A program made the translations under genes and the position numbers. Shown in pieces: positions 8,323 through 17,989 of a stretch of DNA of 64,000 nt; within the stretch, counting starts at the first letter, position 1, and each line of letters begins with the position of its first letter. Source of the DNA: Rhodanobacter sp. FW104-R8 (GTDB lineage Bacteria; Pseudomonadota; Gammaproteobacteria; Xanthomonadales; Rhodanobacteraceae); NCBI RefSeq assembly GCF_001617365.1, contig NZ_LVJR01000026.1, positions 60,355 to 124,354 of the forward strand, in the 5' to 3' direction. The notes below the pieces were generated by a model. The model was given only the letters and a program-made list of their open reading frames with translations. It did no database searches and had not been told where the DNA came from.

Positions 8323-9311
8323 CGCAGGACCGCGTCCAGCCGCGCGGCGAAGGCCGCCTCGTTCGCGGTGAACCACGCCCGCGCCTGCTCGCCCAGCGCC
8401 ACGCGCTCCTGCGCGGGCATCGCCAGCAGGCGTTCGACCTCGGCCTCCAGCGCCGCGTCGTCGAACTGGTGCCGGGCGGCCAGGTTGAATGTGCCGGTGG
8501 CGCGGGTCTTTACCAAGGCGCCGCGCATCGCGGTGACCAGTTCGTTCATCGGCGGCGCGTCGCAGGTGATCACCACCGCCTTGCAGCTCATCGCCTCGGC
8601 GATGTAATGGCCCCAGCCCTCGGTTTCCGACAGGCACAGGTGGAACTGGTGCGCATTCTGCAGTCGCCGGACCTCGTCCACGCTGTCGAGGTAGCCGATC
8701 CGGTGTTCGAGGTTGGCGGGAACGGGGTCGGCCAGGCGGGTCGCGGTGCGCGGCGACTGCAACACCAGCAGTTTCGGCCATTCCGGGTGCCGCCGCCACA
8801 GCGCCAGCAGCCGTTGCGTGCCCTTCATCCGGCTGGCGCCGGCCAGGTGCAGGAAGGTCGGCTGCCGCGGGATTTCCGGCTGCAGGCAGTCGGTGCTGCG
8901 GAAGCCGATGTGCAGGGCGCGGCAGCCGCGCGCGGTGAACAGCTCGACGGCGTAGCGGGTCTTGCACAGGATCGCATCGTAGCGGCCCAGGTGGCGCTGG
9001 CTGCGCGGTGACAGCCATTCCGGGTTCGGCACCAGCAGGTTCAGCCGGGCCAGCCCGAACCAGTCCGGGCGCACGTGTTCCAGCGCGATGTTCGCGTCGT
9101 ACAGCGCGAGCCGGCGGTCGGCATGGCGCAGCCGCCGCCACCACAGGCGCAGGCGCATCCGCCACGCCTGCCAGCGGCCGTCGTGCCGGCGCGGCCCCAG
9201 CCGGGTCACCTCGACCTGGTGGCCGAGCGCGCGCAGCGCGTCGGACAGCAGCCGGATGTCGTGGCTGAGACCGCGCTGGTTGTCCCATGCGAGCAGATTG
9301 ATACGAGCCAT
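8310..9311 (-). CDS. GT4-like (GT-B fold) glycosyltransferase
   Basis: A 333-residue cytoplasmic enzyme. The N-terminal half begins INLLAWDNQRGLSHDIRLL. The C-terminal half carries the donor-binding block LCLSETEGWGHYIAEAMSCKA (the E-x7-E pattern of GT4 enzymes, about residues 225-245) and then an AVVITCDAPPMNELV segment. It starts 12 bases after the O-antigen ligase-like gene on the same strand, so the two probably form one transcript. The specificity is unknown. It has no signal peptide. Confidence 0.8.
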   Translation of the reverse strand: MARINLLAWDNQRGLSHDIRLLSDALRALGHQVEVTRLGPRRHDGRWQAWRMRLRLWWRRLRHADRRLALYDANIALEHVRPDWFGLARLNLLVPNPEWLSPRSQRHLGRYDAILCKTRYAVELFTARGCRALHIGFRSTDCLQPEIPRQPTFLHLAGASRMKGTQRLLALWRRHPEWPKLLVLQSPRTATRLADPVPANLEHRIGYLDSVDEVRRLQNAHQFHLCLSETEGWGHYIAEAMSCKAVVITCDAPPMNELVTAMRGALVKTRATGTFNLAARHQFDDAALEAEVERLLAMPAQERVALGEQARAWFTANEAAFAARLDAVLRQLL

Positions 9312-9323
9312 GGCGGGTCGGGG

Positions 9324-10601
9324 TCAGTGGGGCGGGGCGTTGCGCAGCTGACGGCCGATGCTGACGGCCAGACCCAGTACGAGGAACAGGTAGAGCGACT
9401 GCGGCATGGCCCGGTACAGCACGTTGTCGCTGAACGCGCACAGGACATACATGCCGACCACGATCAGCCCCGCCGCCGCATCGGCGGCGACCGGCTCCTG
9501 CGGATGGCCGAGCCGGCGGCCGAAGAAGACCAGCGGCACGGCGAACAGCAGCAGCAGCACGAGCAGGGCGGGCATGCCGCCAGCCACCATCGACTCGAGG
9601 TACTCGCTGTGCGGGTGCACGTAGCCGGCGATCGACGCGCTGGCCTTGCCGGCCGCGACCTGTTCGCGCGCGTACACGCCGAACTGGTCCAGGCCGATGC
9701 CGGCCAGCGGATGCTCGCGGAAGGCCTGCCAGGCGACGCGCCACATCTCCAGTCGCTCGCCGATCGCGCCGCTGGTGGCGCTGGCGGCGCCATCGCCGTA
9801 GCTGGCGACTTCGGCCGGAACATTGGCCAGCCGGTCGACCATCTCCCGGTGCAGCGTGGCGGTGACCGTGAGCATGCCGGCCACGGTCACCGCGAACAGC
9901 ACGAGCGCGCGGCGCCAGTGGCGCGAATGCGCGCAGTACCACGCCACCAGGCTGAGGTAGACCGGGGCGAAGGCCAGCAACGGCCCGCGGCTCTGGGTCA
10001 GCACCGCCCCGTACAGGCCCACCACCACCGCGGCGATGTGCAGCCAGCGCAGCCGGCGCGGGGTGGTTGGGCGCAGCGCCTGCAGCGTCGAAAGCAGCAC
10101 CATAATCAGCAGGAACATCGCGAACTCGACCGCGGCCCAGTCGCCGCCATTCAGCCCGAAGGGCCGGTCGACGCCCTGCACGTAACGCTGGTGGATGGCG
10201 GCCGCGCCGAGTATCAGGGCGGTCAGGCTGATCCCGACGTCGATCACGCTCCGCCTGAGCGGCAGGCTGAACACGGCGGCGATCGCCAGGAACAGCAGGG
10301 TCTGCGCCGGCAGGTCGATCGCGGGCCAGTCGAGCCGATGCCCGAGGAAGTTGCCGAGGTCATACACCAGGCGCAATGCGCAGACGGCGGCCACCGGCCA
10401 CGCCAGGCGATAGGCGCGGCGGGATTCCGGGCGCGTGGCCAGCAGCACGAGGCCGGCGACGAACAGCAGCGCCATCGGCACGGCCTTGAGGCGGCTCGAG
10501 ACGGCGAAACAAAGCGGCATCACCGCCAGCAGCGATGATGCCGTCCAGACTTGCCATGAAACCGGATGTGCGCGCACGTGATGAACCTGTCGAACCAACA
10601 C
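9324..10601 (-). CDS. O-antigen ligase/Wzy-like membrane protein
   Basis: A 425-residue protein with about 11-12 hydrophobic helices and one large periplasmic loop (about residues 245-330). The loop ends in GIGLDQFGVY and HPHSEYLESMVAGG, the H-x-x-E/N-x-x-L signature of the Wzy_C/O-antigen ligase family. WaaL joins undecaprenyl-linked O-chain to lipid A-core on the periplasmic side; Wzy polymerases share the fold. Only its position among core-type glycosyltransferases favours the ligase. GTG 10601 is the start, with a GGGAG sequence just upstream; the following TTG would give better spacing. Confidence 0.78.
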   Translation of the reverse strand: MLVRQVHHVRAHPVSWQVWTASSLLAVMPLCFAVSSRLKAVPMALLFVAGLVLLATRPESRRAYRLAWPVAAVCALRLVYDLGNFLGHRLDWPAIDLPAQTLLFLAIAAVFSLPLRRSVIDVGISLTALILGAAAIHQRYVQGVDRPFGLNGGDWAAVEFAMFLLIMVLLSTLQALRPTTPRRLRWLHIAAVVVGLYGAVLTQSRGPLLAFAPVYLSLVAWYCAHSRHWRRALVLFAVTVAGMLTVTATLHREMVDRLANVPAEVASYGDGAASATSGAIGERLEMWRVAWQAFREHPLAGIGLDQFGVYAREQVAAGKASASIAGYVHPHSEYLESMVAGGMPALLVLLLLFAVPLVFFGRRLGHPQEPVAADAAAGLIVVGMYVLCAFSDNVLYRAMPQSLYLFLVLGLAVSIGRQLRNAPPH

Positions 10602-10740
10602 CTACTCCCTGTCCGCTCATGCTAACGGCGCGGCGCCACCGACGCGGCCTGCATGGCACATCCCTGTACCGCGGAGGTTCATCCGGGTTGTGTATGGCCG
10701 CCGTGAACGATACATCTTACTGCCCCTGCGGGTCGCGGTC

Positions 10741-12462
10741 TCAGGGCTGATCGTCGGCATCCTGCTCCGCGCTCGCGCCGGGCACGCAGCCGGGTATCAC
10801 CGCGTCGGTCCGGAACAGCCACCATTCGCGGCGGTTGGCATGGCCGACGTAGGTGGCGCGGCGGCGATCCACGCAATCGCCCATCGCCTCGTCGAGGCTG
10901 AAGATCCAGCGCTGCGCCGGATCGGCCCGCAGCCAGGCCACCGCGTCGGCGTACTGCTGCGGCCACGGCTTCAGGAAGCCGAACTCGGCGACCGGGCCCT
11001 GCGCCATCAGCAGGTTCTGCTCCTTCCAGGCGAGCAGGCCGATGGTCGTGTCCGGGCCGGCGATGGCGCGCGCCCGCACCATCACGTCGCGCGCCGAACG
11101 GTCGCCGTTGAGCATCGGGTAACCCCACAGGCCGTACACGCTCCACAGCACGCCGGCGAACAGCAGCCAGCCCAGCGGCGCGCGGCGCACCCGGGTGAAC
11201 GCGACGACGACGAGGCCGGCCACGCCGATGGCCAGCAGCATCCACCAGATGCGCGGGTCGAGGCTCTCGCCCAGCTTCACCGCCCAGGCCGGACGGCGAT
11301 GGACCGCCCAGGCCGCGGCCACGGCCAGGCCGCTGGCCAGCAGCGCGGTGAGCGCGAACACCGCGAGGCGCACGCCGCGCCGGCGCAGCAGGCCGGGCAG
11401 CAGCGGCGCCAGCGCCAGCGCGGTCATCGGCAGCGCCGGCAGGATGTAGACGTCGCGCTTGCCCGGGCTGAACGAGAAGAACAGCAATACCAGCACGATC
11501 CAGCCCAGCGGCAGCAGGAAGCGCGCGTCGCGCCGCTGCAGCCGGCGCCACCATGCCGGCAGCGCCCACGGCAGCAGCAGCGACAGCGGCAGCCAGTCGG
11601 CGACGATGATGCCGAGGAAGTAGAACGGCGAATGGAGGTGCCCGGGCGGCGTGGCGTAGCGGTGCACGGTCTGCCCGAACAGGATGTTCTGCACGTACTC
11701 GGCGTGTTGCGGGTCGCCGTCGGCATGCGCCACCAGCAGCATCGGCAGCAGCCAGCCCAGGATCGGCACGAAGAACAGCGCCAGGGCGCCGGCCCAGCGC
11801 CAGCCGCCGGTGGGCAGCGCCAGCTGGCGCCAGCGGCCGCGGCGCGCCACGAGATAGGGGATCAGCATCAGCAGCGCCAGCACGCCGACGCCCTTGGTCG
11901 CCACGCCCACCCCGGCGAAGAAGCAGCCGGCGGCGAACCAGCGCCACGACGGCCCCAGCAGCAGGTGGCGCAGCAGGCCGTAGTTGGCCAGGGTGATCCA
12001 GCCCAGCAGCAGCGGGTCGATCTGCGCGTTGCGCATCTGGTAGGTGAAGTGGATGGTGACCAGCAGCGTGGCCGTCGCCAGCAGCGCGCTGCGGTGGTTC
12101 CACAGCCGGCGCGCCAGGTCGTAGACCAGCGCCAGCGCGCCCAGCGCGGCGAGCAGCGAGGGCAGCAGGAAGGCGATGCGCCAGCTGCCGGTGAGGAAAT
12201 GGCTGAGCGCCTGCAGCCACATGAACACCGGCGGCTTGTCCGGGTACAGCTCGTGGCCGCGATGCGGGAACAGCCACTGGCCGTGCCCGACCATCCATTG
12301 CGCCACCAGCGCGAAGCGCGGTTCGTCGGACGGCCACGGGTCGCGCAGGCCCAGCCCCAGGCCGAGCAGCAGCAGCGCGAACACGCCGAACAGCAGCAGC
12401 TCCGAGCGGGCGCTGCGCAGCCACAGCGGACGCGCTTGGGACAGGGGCAGGCAGGGCTTCAC
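10741..12462 (-). CDS. GT39 (ArnT-like) membrane glycosyltransferase
   Basis: A 573-residue polytopic inner-membrane protein with the same layout as the GT39 protein at 1609-3339. Here the first periplasmic loop keeps the catalytic-type acidic pair (WPSDEPRFALVAQWM, about residue 43-57). A DKPPVFMWLQAL block follows. About 11 helices are followed by a soluble C-terminal region of about 110 residues. Such enzymes use undecaprenyl-phosphate sugars to modify lipid A, LPS or other targets in the periplasm. GTG 12462 starts the gene. It lies 107 bases after rsmB on the same strand but is functionally part of the LPS block. Confidence 0.8.
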   Translation of the reverse strand: MKPCLPLSQARPLWLRSARSELLLFGVFALLLLGLGLGLRDPWPSDEPRFALVAQWMVGHGQWLFPHRGHELYPDKPPVFMWLQALSHFLTGSWRIAFLLPSLLAALGALALVYDLARRLWNHRSALLATATLLVTIHFTYQMRNAQIDPLLLGWITLANYGLLRHLLLGPSWRWFAAGCFFAGVGVATKGVGVLALLMLIPYLVARRGRWRQLALPTGGWRWAGALALFFVPILGWLLPMLLVAHADGDPQHAEYVQNILFGQTVHRYATPPGHLHSPFYFLGIIVADWLPLSLLLPWALPAWWRRLQRRDARFLLPLGWIVLVLLFFSFSPGKRDVYILPALPMTALALAPLLPGLLRRRGVRLAVFALTALLASGLAVAAAWAVHRRPAWAVKLGESLDPRIWWMLLAIGVAGLVVVAFTRVRRAPLGWLLFAGVLWSVYGLWGYPMLNGDRSARDVMVRARAIAGPDTTIGLLAWKEQNLLMAQGPVAEFGFLKPWPQQYADAVAWLRADPAQRWIFSLDEAMGDCVDRRRATYVGHANRREWWLFRTDAVIPGCVPGASAEQDADDQP

Positions 12463-12569
12463 GGGCGGGCGTTCCGGCGGCGGCGATCAGGGGTGCCGGC
12501 ATCATATCCCGGCAGGTGGATGGCATTCGCGCCGGCGCGGCGGGCCGCCGCGAGCGGCCGGGGATTTCC

Positions 12570-13871
12570 TCAGTCCCGCTTCTGCAGCACCGCGTAGTAC
12601 ATGCCGTCGAGGTCGCCGTCGCCGGGCAGGATCTGCCAGCCGACGGCGGCGGGCTGCCCGGCCGGCAGGGTGAACGCCACAGCCTGCGCATCGGCTTGCG
12701 TGGCCAGCAATTCGCCCACGATCGCCTCGTTCTCCGCACGCAGCACCGAGCAGGTGATGTAGACCAGCCGCCCGCCCGGCGCCAGCAGCGGCCACAGCGC
12801 GGCCAGGATGCGGCGCTGCTGCGTCTGCATCGCGGCGATGTCGCTTTCGCGCCGGTGCAGGCGCACGTCCGGCCGGCGGCGCAGTACGCCGCTGGCCGAG
12901 CAGGGCGCGTCGATCAGGATGCGATCGAACGGCCGGCCGCTCCACCAGCCCTTCGGCGCGCCGGCGTCGCCGGCCACCACTTTCGCGTCCAGGCGCAGGC
13001 GCATCAGGTTCTGGCGGATGCGTTCGACGCGCGCGGCGTCGAACTCCAGCGCGGTCAGCTCGATGTCGGCGCGTTCGAGCAGGTGGCAGGCCTTGCCGCC
13101 GGGCGCGGCGCAGGCGTCCAGCACGCGCAGGCCGTCGCGCAGCTCGGCGAGGTCGGCGGCCACTTGGGCGGCACCGTCCTGCACCGCGAACAGGCCATCG
13201 TCGAAGCCGGGCATGCGGGTGACGTCGGTGCTGTGCGGCAGCACCAGCGCGTCGTCCAGCCATGGATGCGCGGTGGCGGCATAGCCGGCGGCCTGCAGTC
13301 GTGCGATCAGCGCCTCGCGCCCGCTGCGTCGCCGGTTGACGCGCAACATCAGCGGCGGTTCGCCGTTGTCGGCGGCCATCACCGCCTCGGCCTGCTGCGG
13401 CCAGTCGCGCCGCAGCGCGGCGGCCAGCCAGGCCGGATGGGCGTGACGGGTCTGCGGCGTGGCGTCGAGTTTCGCCAGCAGGCTTGCGCGCTCGCGCTGC
13501 CAGCGCCGCAGCACGGCGTTGACCAGGCCGGCCAGTTGCGGCCGCTTGAGCGCGCGCACCGCCTCGACCGTGGCGGCCACCGCGGCGTAGTCCTGCAGTT
13601 GGAGGATCTCCAACTGCACCAGGCCGAGCACCAGCAGCGCGTGTACCGCCGGGTCCTTGGGCCGCAGGGATTTTTCCAGCAGGCCGTCGACCGCGGGATC
13701 GAAGCGCAGCCACCAGCGCGCGCCTTCGCTGAGCAGGGCCATCAGCAGGGCACGGTCGCGCGGGTCGGCCAGTCGCGGCGCGGAACGCTCCATCACGTCA
13801 CGCAGCGAGGCGCCGCGCAGGGCCACCTCGGCGAGCCCCTTGGCGGCCAAGGCGCGGGTATCGGTCTTCAT
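12570..13871 (-). CDS. rsmB: 16S rRNA (cytosine-967-C5)-methyltransferase
   Basis: A 433-residue protein with an N-terminal NusB-like RNA-binding domain (about 1-140) and a C-terminal SAM-dependent methyltransferase domain. Motifs are the SAM loop [12 protein letters not shown] (about 250), the DAPCSASG block (about 325), and the second cysteine in TCSVL (about 380); the two cysteines act in m5C catalysis. It methylates C967 of 16S rRNA. Its ATG overlaps the fmt stop by 4 bases, completing a def-fmt-rsmB operon as in many gammaproteobacteria. Confidence 0.93.
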   Translation of the reverse strand: MKTDTRALAAKGLAEVALRGASLRDVMERSAPRLADPRDRALLMALLSEGARWWLRFDPAVDGLLEKSLRPKDPAVHALLVLGLVQLEILQLQDYAAVAATVEAVRALKRPQLAGLVNAVLRRWQRERASLLAKLDATPQTRHAHPAWLAAALRRDWPQQAEAVMAADNGEPPLMLRVNRRRSGREALIARLQAAGYAATAHPWLDDALVLPHSTDVTRMPGFDDGLFAVQDGAAQVAADLAELRDGLRVLDACAAPGGKACHLLERADIELTALEFDAARVERIRQNLMRLRLDAKVVAGDAGAPKGWWSGRPFDRILIDAPCSASGVLRRRPDVRLHRRESDIAAMQTQQRRILAALWPLLAPGGRLVYITCSVLRAENEAIVGELLATQADAQAVAFTLPAGQPAAVGWQILPGDGDLDGMYYAVLQKRD

Positions 13872-14809
13872 CGGCGCTGACGCAATTCAGGACGGGCGTT
13901 GAGGTAGTCCATCGCACCGATGCGCTTGCCGCCGGCACGCTGTACCGCGGTGATGCGCAAGACGCCCTGGCTGCAGGCGATGTCGATGCCTTCGCGGCCG
14001 GTCGCCAGCACGCTGCCGGGAGCGGCGGAGTGATTGCCTTCGAGTGCGTGCGCCGCCCAGATCCGCAGCGTCTCGCCGGCGATCTCGCCCTCGGCCACCG
14101 GCCACGGGTCGAACGCGCGCACCTGGCGTTCCAGCTCGGGCGCGCAGCGGCTGAAGTCGAGCTTCGCCTCGGCCTTGTCCAGCTTGTGCGCATAGGTCAC
14201 GCCGTCGTCCGGTTGCGGCGTGGCGGCCAGCACCTCGCCGGCCAGCGTGCGACGCAGGCCTTCGGCCAGCACGTCCGCGCCCAGCGTGGCGAGGCGGTCG
14301 TGCAGCGAGCCGCCGGTGTCGCCGTCGCCGATCGGGGTGCGCCGTTCGAGCAGCACCGGGCCGGTATCCAGGCCGGCTTCCATCCGCATCAGGTCGACCC
14401 CGCTCTCGGCGTCGCCGGCGAGGATCGCGCGTTGGATCGGCGCGGCCCCGCGCCAGCGCGGCAGCAGGCTGGCGTGCACGTTCCAGCAGCCCAGGCGCGG
14501 GATCGCCAGCACCTTGCGCGGCAGGATCAGGCCGTAGGCCACCACCACCAGCAGGTCGGGGCGATAGCCGGCGAGCCGCTGCTGCACCTCGGCGGGCTTC
14601 AGCGATTCGGGCTGTTCCAGCGCAAGGCCGGCGGCCAGCGCGGCCTGCTTGACCGGACTGGGGGCGAGCTTGCGGCCGCGACCGGCGGGACGGTCGGGCT
14701 GGGTATAGACGGCCACCACCTCGGCGCCGCTGGCGCGGCAGGCCTCAAGGCAGGGCACGGAGAATTCCGGGGTGCCGGCGAAGACCAGCCGCAGGGGCTG
14801 TGGGTTCAA
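13868..14809 (-). CDS. fmt: Methionyl-tRNA formyltransferase
   Basis: A 313-residue enzyme that transfers a formyl group from 10-formyl-THF to Met-tRNAfMet. The N-terminal domain carries [13 protein letters not shown] and the catalytic N-x-H-x-S-LLP-W-RG-A-PI signature ([17 protein letters not shown], about residues 107-123). The C-terminal tRNA-binding domain follows. The start is TTG 14809, whose TTGA overlaps the def stop codon; no better upstream start is compatible with def. The 3' end overlaps the rsmB start. Coupling with def makes sense because deformylase removes the group Fmt adds. Confidence 0.94.
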   Translation of the reverse strand: MNPQPLRLVFAGTPEFSVPCLEACRASGAEVVAVYTQPDRPAGRGRKLAPSPVKQAALAAGLALEQPESLKPAEVQQRLAGYRPDLLVVVAYGLILPRKVLAIPRLGCWNVHASLLPRWRGAAPIQRAILAGDAESGVDLMRMEAGLDTGPVLLERRTPIGDGDTGGSLHDRLATLGADVLAEGLRRTLAGEVLAATPQPDDGVTYAHKLDKAEAKLDFSRCAPELERQVRAFDPWPVAEGEIAGETLRIWAAHALEGNHSAAPGSVLATGREGIDIACSQGVLRITAVQRAGGKRIGAMDYLNARPELRQRR

Positions 14810-15315
14810 GCGCTGGCCGCCTGCTTGCGGTGCTTCTCCAGCCGCTTCAGCAGCAGGCTGCGTTTCAGCGGCGAGAGGTAGTCGACGAACACCTTGCCTT
14901 CCAGGTGGTCCATCTCGTGCTGGATGCACACCGCCAGCGGGCCCTCGGCCTCGACGACGACCTCCTTGCCGTCCGCGTCCCGCGCCTTCACCTTCACCCT
15001 CAGCGCGCGGGTGACGTCGGCGTACAGGCCGGGAAACGACAGGCAGCCTTCCTGGTAGACCTGCGAGCCGTCCTTTTCGAGGATCTGCGCGTTGACCAGC
15101 GCCAGCGGCTGGTTGCGCCCTTCGCTCATGTCGGCCACCAGCACGCGCTGGTGCACGTTGACCTGGGTGGCGGCGAGGCCGACGCCGTTGGCGGCGTACA
15201 TGGTCTCGACCATGTCGGCGACGAACTGCTTCAGCTTCGCGTCGAACACGGTCACCGGTTCGGCGCGGGTGCGCAGCCGGGGGTCGGGGAATTCGAGAAT
15301 GGACAGGATGGACAT
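14806..15315 (-). CDS. def: Peptide deformylase
   Basis: A 169-residue metalloenzyme that removes N-formyl from nascent proteins. It has all three family motifs: GVGLAATQ (about residue 43), EGCLS (about 88) and QHEMDHLEG (HExxH, about 131). Cys and the two His bind Fe2+/Zn2+ and Glu is catalytic. ATG 15315 ([14 protein letters not shown]) is the conserved start; the frame stays open 20 codons upstream. First gene of the def-fmt-rsmB operon, divergent from the LysM gene. Confidence 0.95.
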   Translation of the reverse strand: MSILSILEFPDPRLRTRAEPVTVFDAKLKQFVADMVETMYAANGVGLAATQVNVHQRVLVADMSEGRNQPLALVNAQILEKDGSQVYQEGCLSFPGLYADVTRALRVKVKARDADGKEVVVEAEGPLAVCIQHEMDHLEGKVFVDYLSPLKRSLLLKRLEKHRKQAASA

Positions 15316-15442
15316 GGAAATCACCTCGGCGCCGAAAATGCGGGCGATTTGGTAAAAAGCCACCCTCGGAGCCATCTAGAATGTGCCTCATTGTACGTCG
15401 GCAAGCGTCCGAGTACAGACGATTTTTGCCAACCCGCGCCAG

Positions 15443-15470
15443 TTGCGCACGTTAACCATTCGGTTACACT
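15443..15470 (+). promoter_or_regulatory. Putative sigma-70 promoter of the LysM gene
   Basis: TTGCGC (15443-15448) and TACACT (15465-15470) are separated by 16 bases and lie 34 bases before the ATG at 15504. A G-rich stretch that forms a GGGAA/TTCCC palindrome (15483-15499) covers the ribosome-binding region. Confidence 0.5.
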
Positions 15471-15503
15471 CGACCGAGTTCTGGGAAGGGGGGATTCCCG
15501 CCA

Positions 15504-16625
15504 ATGATCCGAAAAACTATCGTGTTGCTCGCCGGCATGCTGGTCACCGTGGCCGTGTATGCGGCGGGTGCGCAACTGCGAGCCGATCATCCCGACAGCT
15601 ACACCGTGCGTCGTGGCGACACCCTCTGGGACATCTCCGCCAAGTTCCTGTCCAAGCCGTGGCTTTGGCCGGAAATCTGGCAGGCCAATCCGCAGGTGCG
15701 CAACCCGCACCTGATCTACCCCGGCGACGTGCTCAACCTGTCCTTCATCAACGGTCCGCGCCTGGGCCTGCAGCCGAGCGTGCATCGCGAGGGCGAGGCG
15801 GTGCCGGCGATCCCGCTGTCCGAGTTGAGGATGTTCCTCAAGGACATGCGGGTAATGGACTCGAAGGCGGTCAGTTCCGCGCCGTACGTGGTCGGCCTGG
15901 AGGAGTCCCGCTTGCGCGGCGCCGTCGGCCAGAACATCTATGTGCGCGGCCTGCAGGGCGAGCCGGGCCAGCGCTGGGCGATCGTGCGGCCGAGCCATGT
16001 GTTCCGCGGCTTCGACCAGAACGATGCGGCCCATGCCGATCTGGTCGCACATGACCTGGACAGCAACGCGGCGATGGTCCGCGCGCCGTGGCGCGAGGAT
16101 TCCCGCAACGACGGCCACTACGGCAAGGGCGACGACCTCGGCGTCGAGGTCAGCGTGATCGGCACCGCCGAGACGCTGCGCACCGGCGATCCGGCCACGC
16201 TGCTGCTGCTCGGCGCCACCCAGGAGATCCGCAGCGGCGACCGCATCATGCCGGTCGACGACGCGCCGTACGACGCCTACTACTACCCGCACCCGCCGAA
16301 GTCGGTGCCGGCCAATGCCAAGGTGATCGGCTTCGCCGACGCGATGGACGCGGCCGGGTCGCGCCAGGTGGTGCTGCTGTCGGTCGGCGCGAAGGACGGC
16401 GTCGACAACGGCCAGACCTTCGCGATGTTCCAGCCCGGCGAGACGGTCCACGACGACGTGGCCAGCAACAGCTGGAACCGCGGCGTCGGCGAGACGGTGA
16501 AGCTGCCGGACGAGTACATCGGCCACGTGATGGTGTTCCGCACCTTCGACCGGGTCAGCTACGGCCTGGTGATGGACGGCCTGCGGCCGGTGCACGTCGG
16601 TTCCCGCCTGGTCATGCCGGAATAG
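15504..16625 (+). CDS. Secreted LysM-domain protein
   Basis: A 373-residue protein with an N-terminal signal peptide ([20 protein letters not shown]) and one LysM domain (about residues 33-82: [17 protein letters not shown] through [12 protein letters not shown]). LysM binds peptidoglycan, placing the protein in the periplasm. The remaining ~280 residues have no obvious catalytic motif. In xanthomonads and pseudomonads a similar LysM protein is encoded divergently from def and just upstream of dprA, as here. The role is undefined; a cell-envelope function is likely. Confidence 0.85.
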   Translation: MIRKTIVLLAGMLVTVAVYAAGAQLRADHPDSYTVRRGDTLWDISAKFLSKPWLWPEIWQANPQVRNPHLIYPGDVLNLSFINGPRLGLQPSVHREGEAVPAIPLSELRMFLKDMRVMDSKAVSSAPYVVGLEESRLRGAVGQNIYVRGLQGEPGQRWAIVRPSHVFRGFDQNDAAHADLVAHDLDSNAAMVRAPWREDSRNDGHYGKGDDLGVEVSVIGTAETLRTGDPATLLLLGATQEIRSGDRIMPVDDAPYDAYYYPHPPKSVPANAKVIGFADAMDAAGSRQVVLLSVGAKDGVDNGQTFAMFQPGETVHDDVASNSWNRGVGETVKLPDEYIGHVMVFRTFDRVSYGLVMDGLRPVHVGSRLVMPE

Positions 16626-16717
16626 GCGTCCGCGACCGACGTTGCGGCATCTGCCTACAGGACGGCGCGGCTTCCACCGCGCCGTTTCCTTTGCGGCCCG
16701 CTCCGTAAACTGCCGCC

Positions 16718-17884
16718 ATGACCATGGACGATCCCGATGAACTGCGCGCCTGGCTGATCGCCCTGCGCACGCCCGGCCTCGGCCCAGGCGGGCTGCGCGA
16801 ACGGCTGGACGCGGCCGGCAGCGACATCCGTGCGGCGCTGGCGCAGCTGCGCCGCCATGCCGCGCCGCTGGGCGAGCCGGCGCAGGCCTGGCTGGCGCGA
16901 CCCGACGAGGCGCGCCTGGCCGCCGACCTGGCCTGGCTGGCCGAGCCGGGACACCGGCTGCTGCGTTGCACGGAGGCGGATTTTCCGCCGCAGCTGGAAC
17001 ACATCCCGCAGCCGCCGGCCGTGCTGTTCGTGGCCGGCGACGCCAGCCTGCTGTTGCATCCCCAGGTGGCGATCGTGGGCGCGCGCGGCGCCAGCGCGGC
17101 GGGGTTGGCGCATGCGCGGACGTTCGCCCGTGTGCTCGCCGCGACCGGCTTCGCGATCACCAGCGGCATGGCCGACGGCATCGACGGCGCCGCCCACGTG
17201 GCGGCGCTGGACGCCGAGGCGCCGACCCTGGCCGTGGTCGGTACCGGCCCGGACCGGGTGTACCCGCGCAAGCACCAGGCACTGGCCCGGCGGATCGCCG
17301 CGCACGGCGCGCTGGTCAGCGAATTCCCGCCCGGCACGCCCGCGCGTGCCGATCATTTTCCGCGCCGCAACCGGATCATCGCGGGCCTGGCGCTGGGCAC
17401 GCTGGTGATCGAGGCGGGCCTGCGTTCCGGCTCGCTGATCACCGCCCGGCTGGCCGCCGAACAGGGACGCGAGGTGTTCGCCCTGCCCGGTTCCATCCAT
17501 AATCCGCTGGCCCGCGGCTGCCATCGGCTGATCCGTGACGGCGCCCGGCTGGTCGAGGACGCCGCGGAAATTGTCGAGACATTGACGCCGGCTGCGCGCA
17601 TGCTGGGCGGTGAGCTGGCCGCACGGCTGCGTGAGGCTGGCGGCGGGGAGATCCGTTCCGGCAGCGTGGCCGGTGCCTCGCACGGGCTCGACGGGCATGG
17701 CGATGACCCCGGGTATCGGCGGCTTTTGACTGAACTTGGTCATGCGCCGACGACGTTGGACGAACTTGTGCAGCGTACCGGGCAATCGACGGCCGCGCTT
17801 TCCTCGATGCTGCTGATGCTGGAGCTGGAGGCGCGGGTCGAATGCCTGCCCGGCAACCGCTACCAGCGATTGCCCGGCGGCTGA
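16718..17884 (+). CDS. dprA: DNA-processing protein DprA
   Basis: A 388-residue protein. After an N-terminal SAM-like region, the Rossmann-like core (about 105-290) shows AIVGARGASAAGLAHA, SGMADGIDGAAHVAAL, PRRNRIIAGLA and SGSLITARLA, the usual DprA blocks. A C-terminal winged-helix domain (about 325-385; TTLDELVQRTGQS) follows. DprA protects incoming single-stranded DNA and loads RecA during natural transformation. It lies 92 bases after the LysM gene. Together with comF at 49299 it suggests that the organism has competence functions. Confidence 0.93.
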   Translation: MTMDDPDELRAWLIALRTPGLGPGGLRERLDAAGSDIRAALAQLRRHAAPLGEPAQAWLARPDEARLAADLAWLAEPGHRLLRCTEADFPPQLEHIPQPPAVLFVAGDASLLLHPQVAIVGARGASAAGLAHARTFARVLAATGFAITSGMADGIDGAAHVAALDAEAPTLAVVGTGPDRVYPRKHQALARRIAAHGALVSEFPPGTPARADHFPRRNRIIAGLALGTLVIEAGLRSGSLITARLAAEQGREVFALPGSIHNPLARGCHRLIRDGARLVEDAAEIVETLTPAARMLGGELAARLREAGGGEIRSGSVAGASHGLDGHGDDPGYRRLLTELGHAPTTLDELVQRTGQSTAALSSMLLMLELEARVECLPGNRYQRLPGG

Positions 17885-17989
17885 GCCGCGCGGCGCGGTT
17901 TGCTTGACAGCCGCTGGCGCGGCGTGGTTTCAACTATATATATGCCCGGCACGGAAGCGCCGGTGGTTCACCTCTGGATACCCTGTTTC

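Noticed and set aside
17904..17940. TTGACA and TATATA as a topA promoter
   Set aside because: The 25-base spacer is far from 16-18; no alternative -10 at the right distance is convincing.
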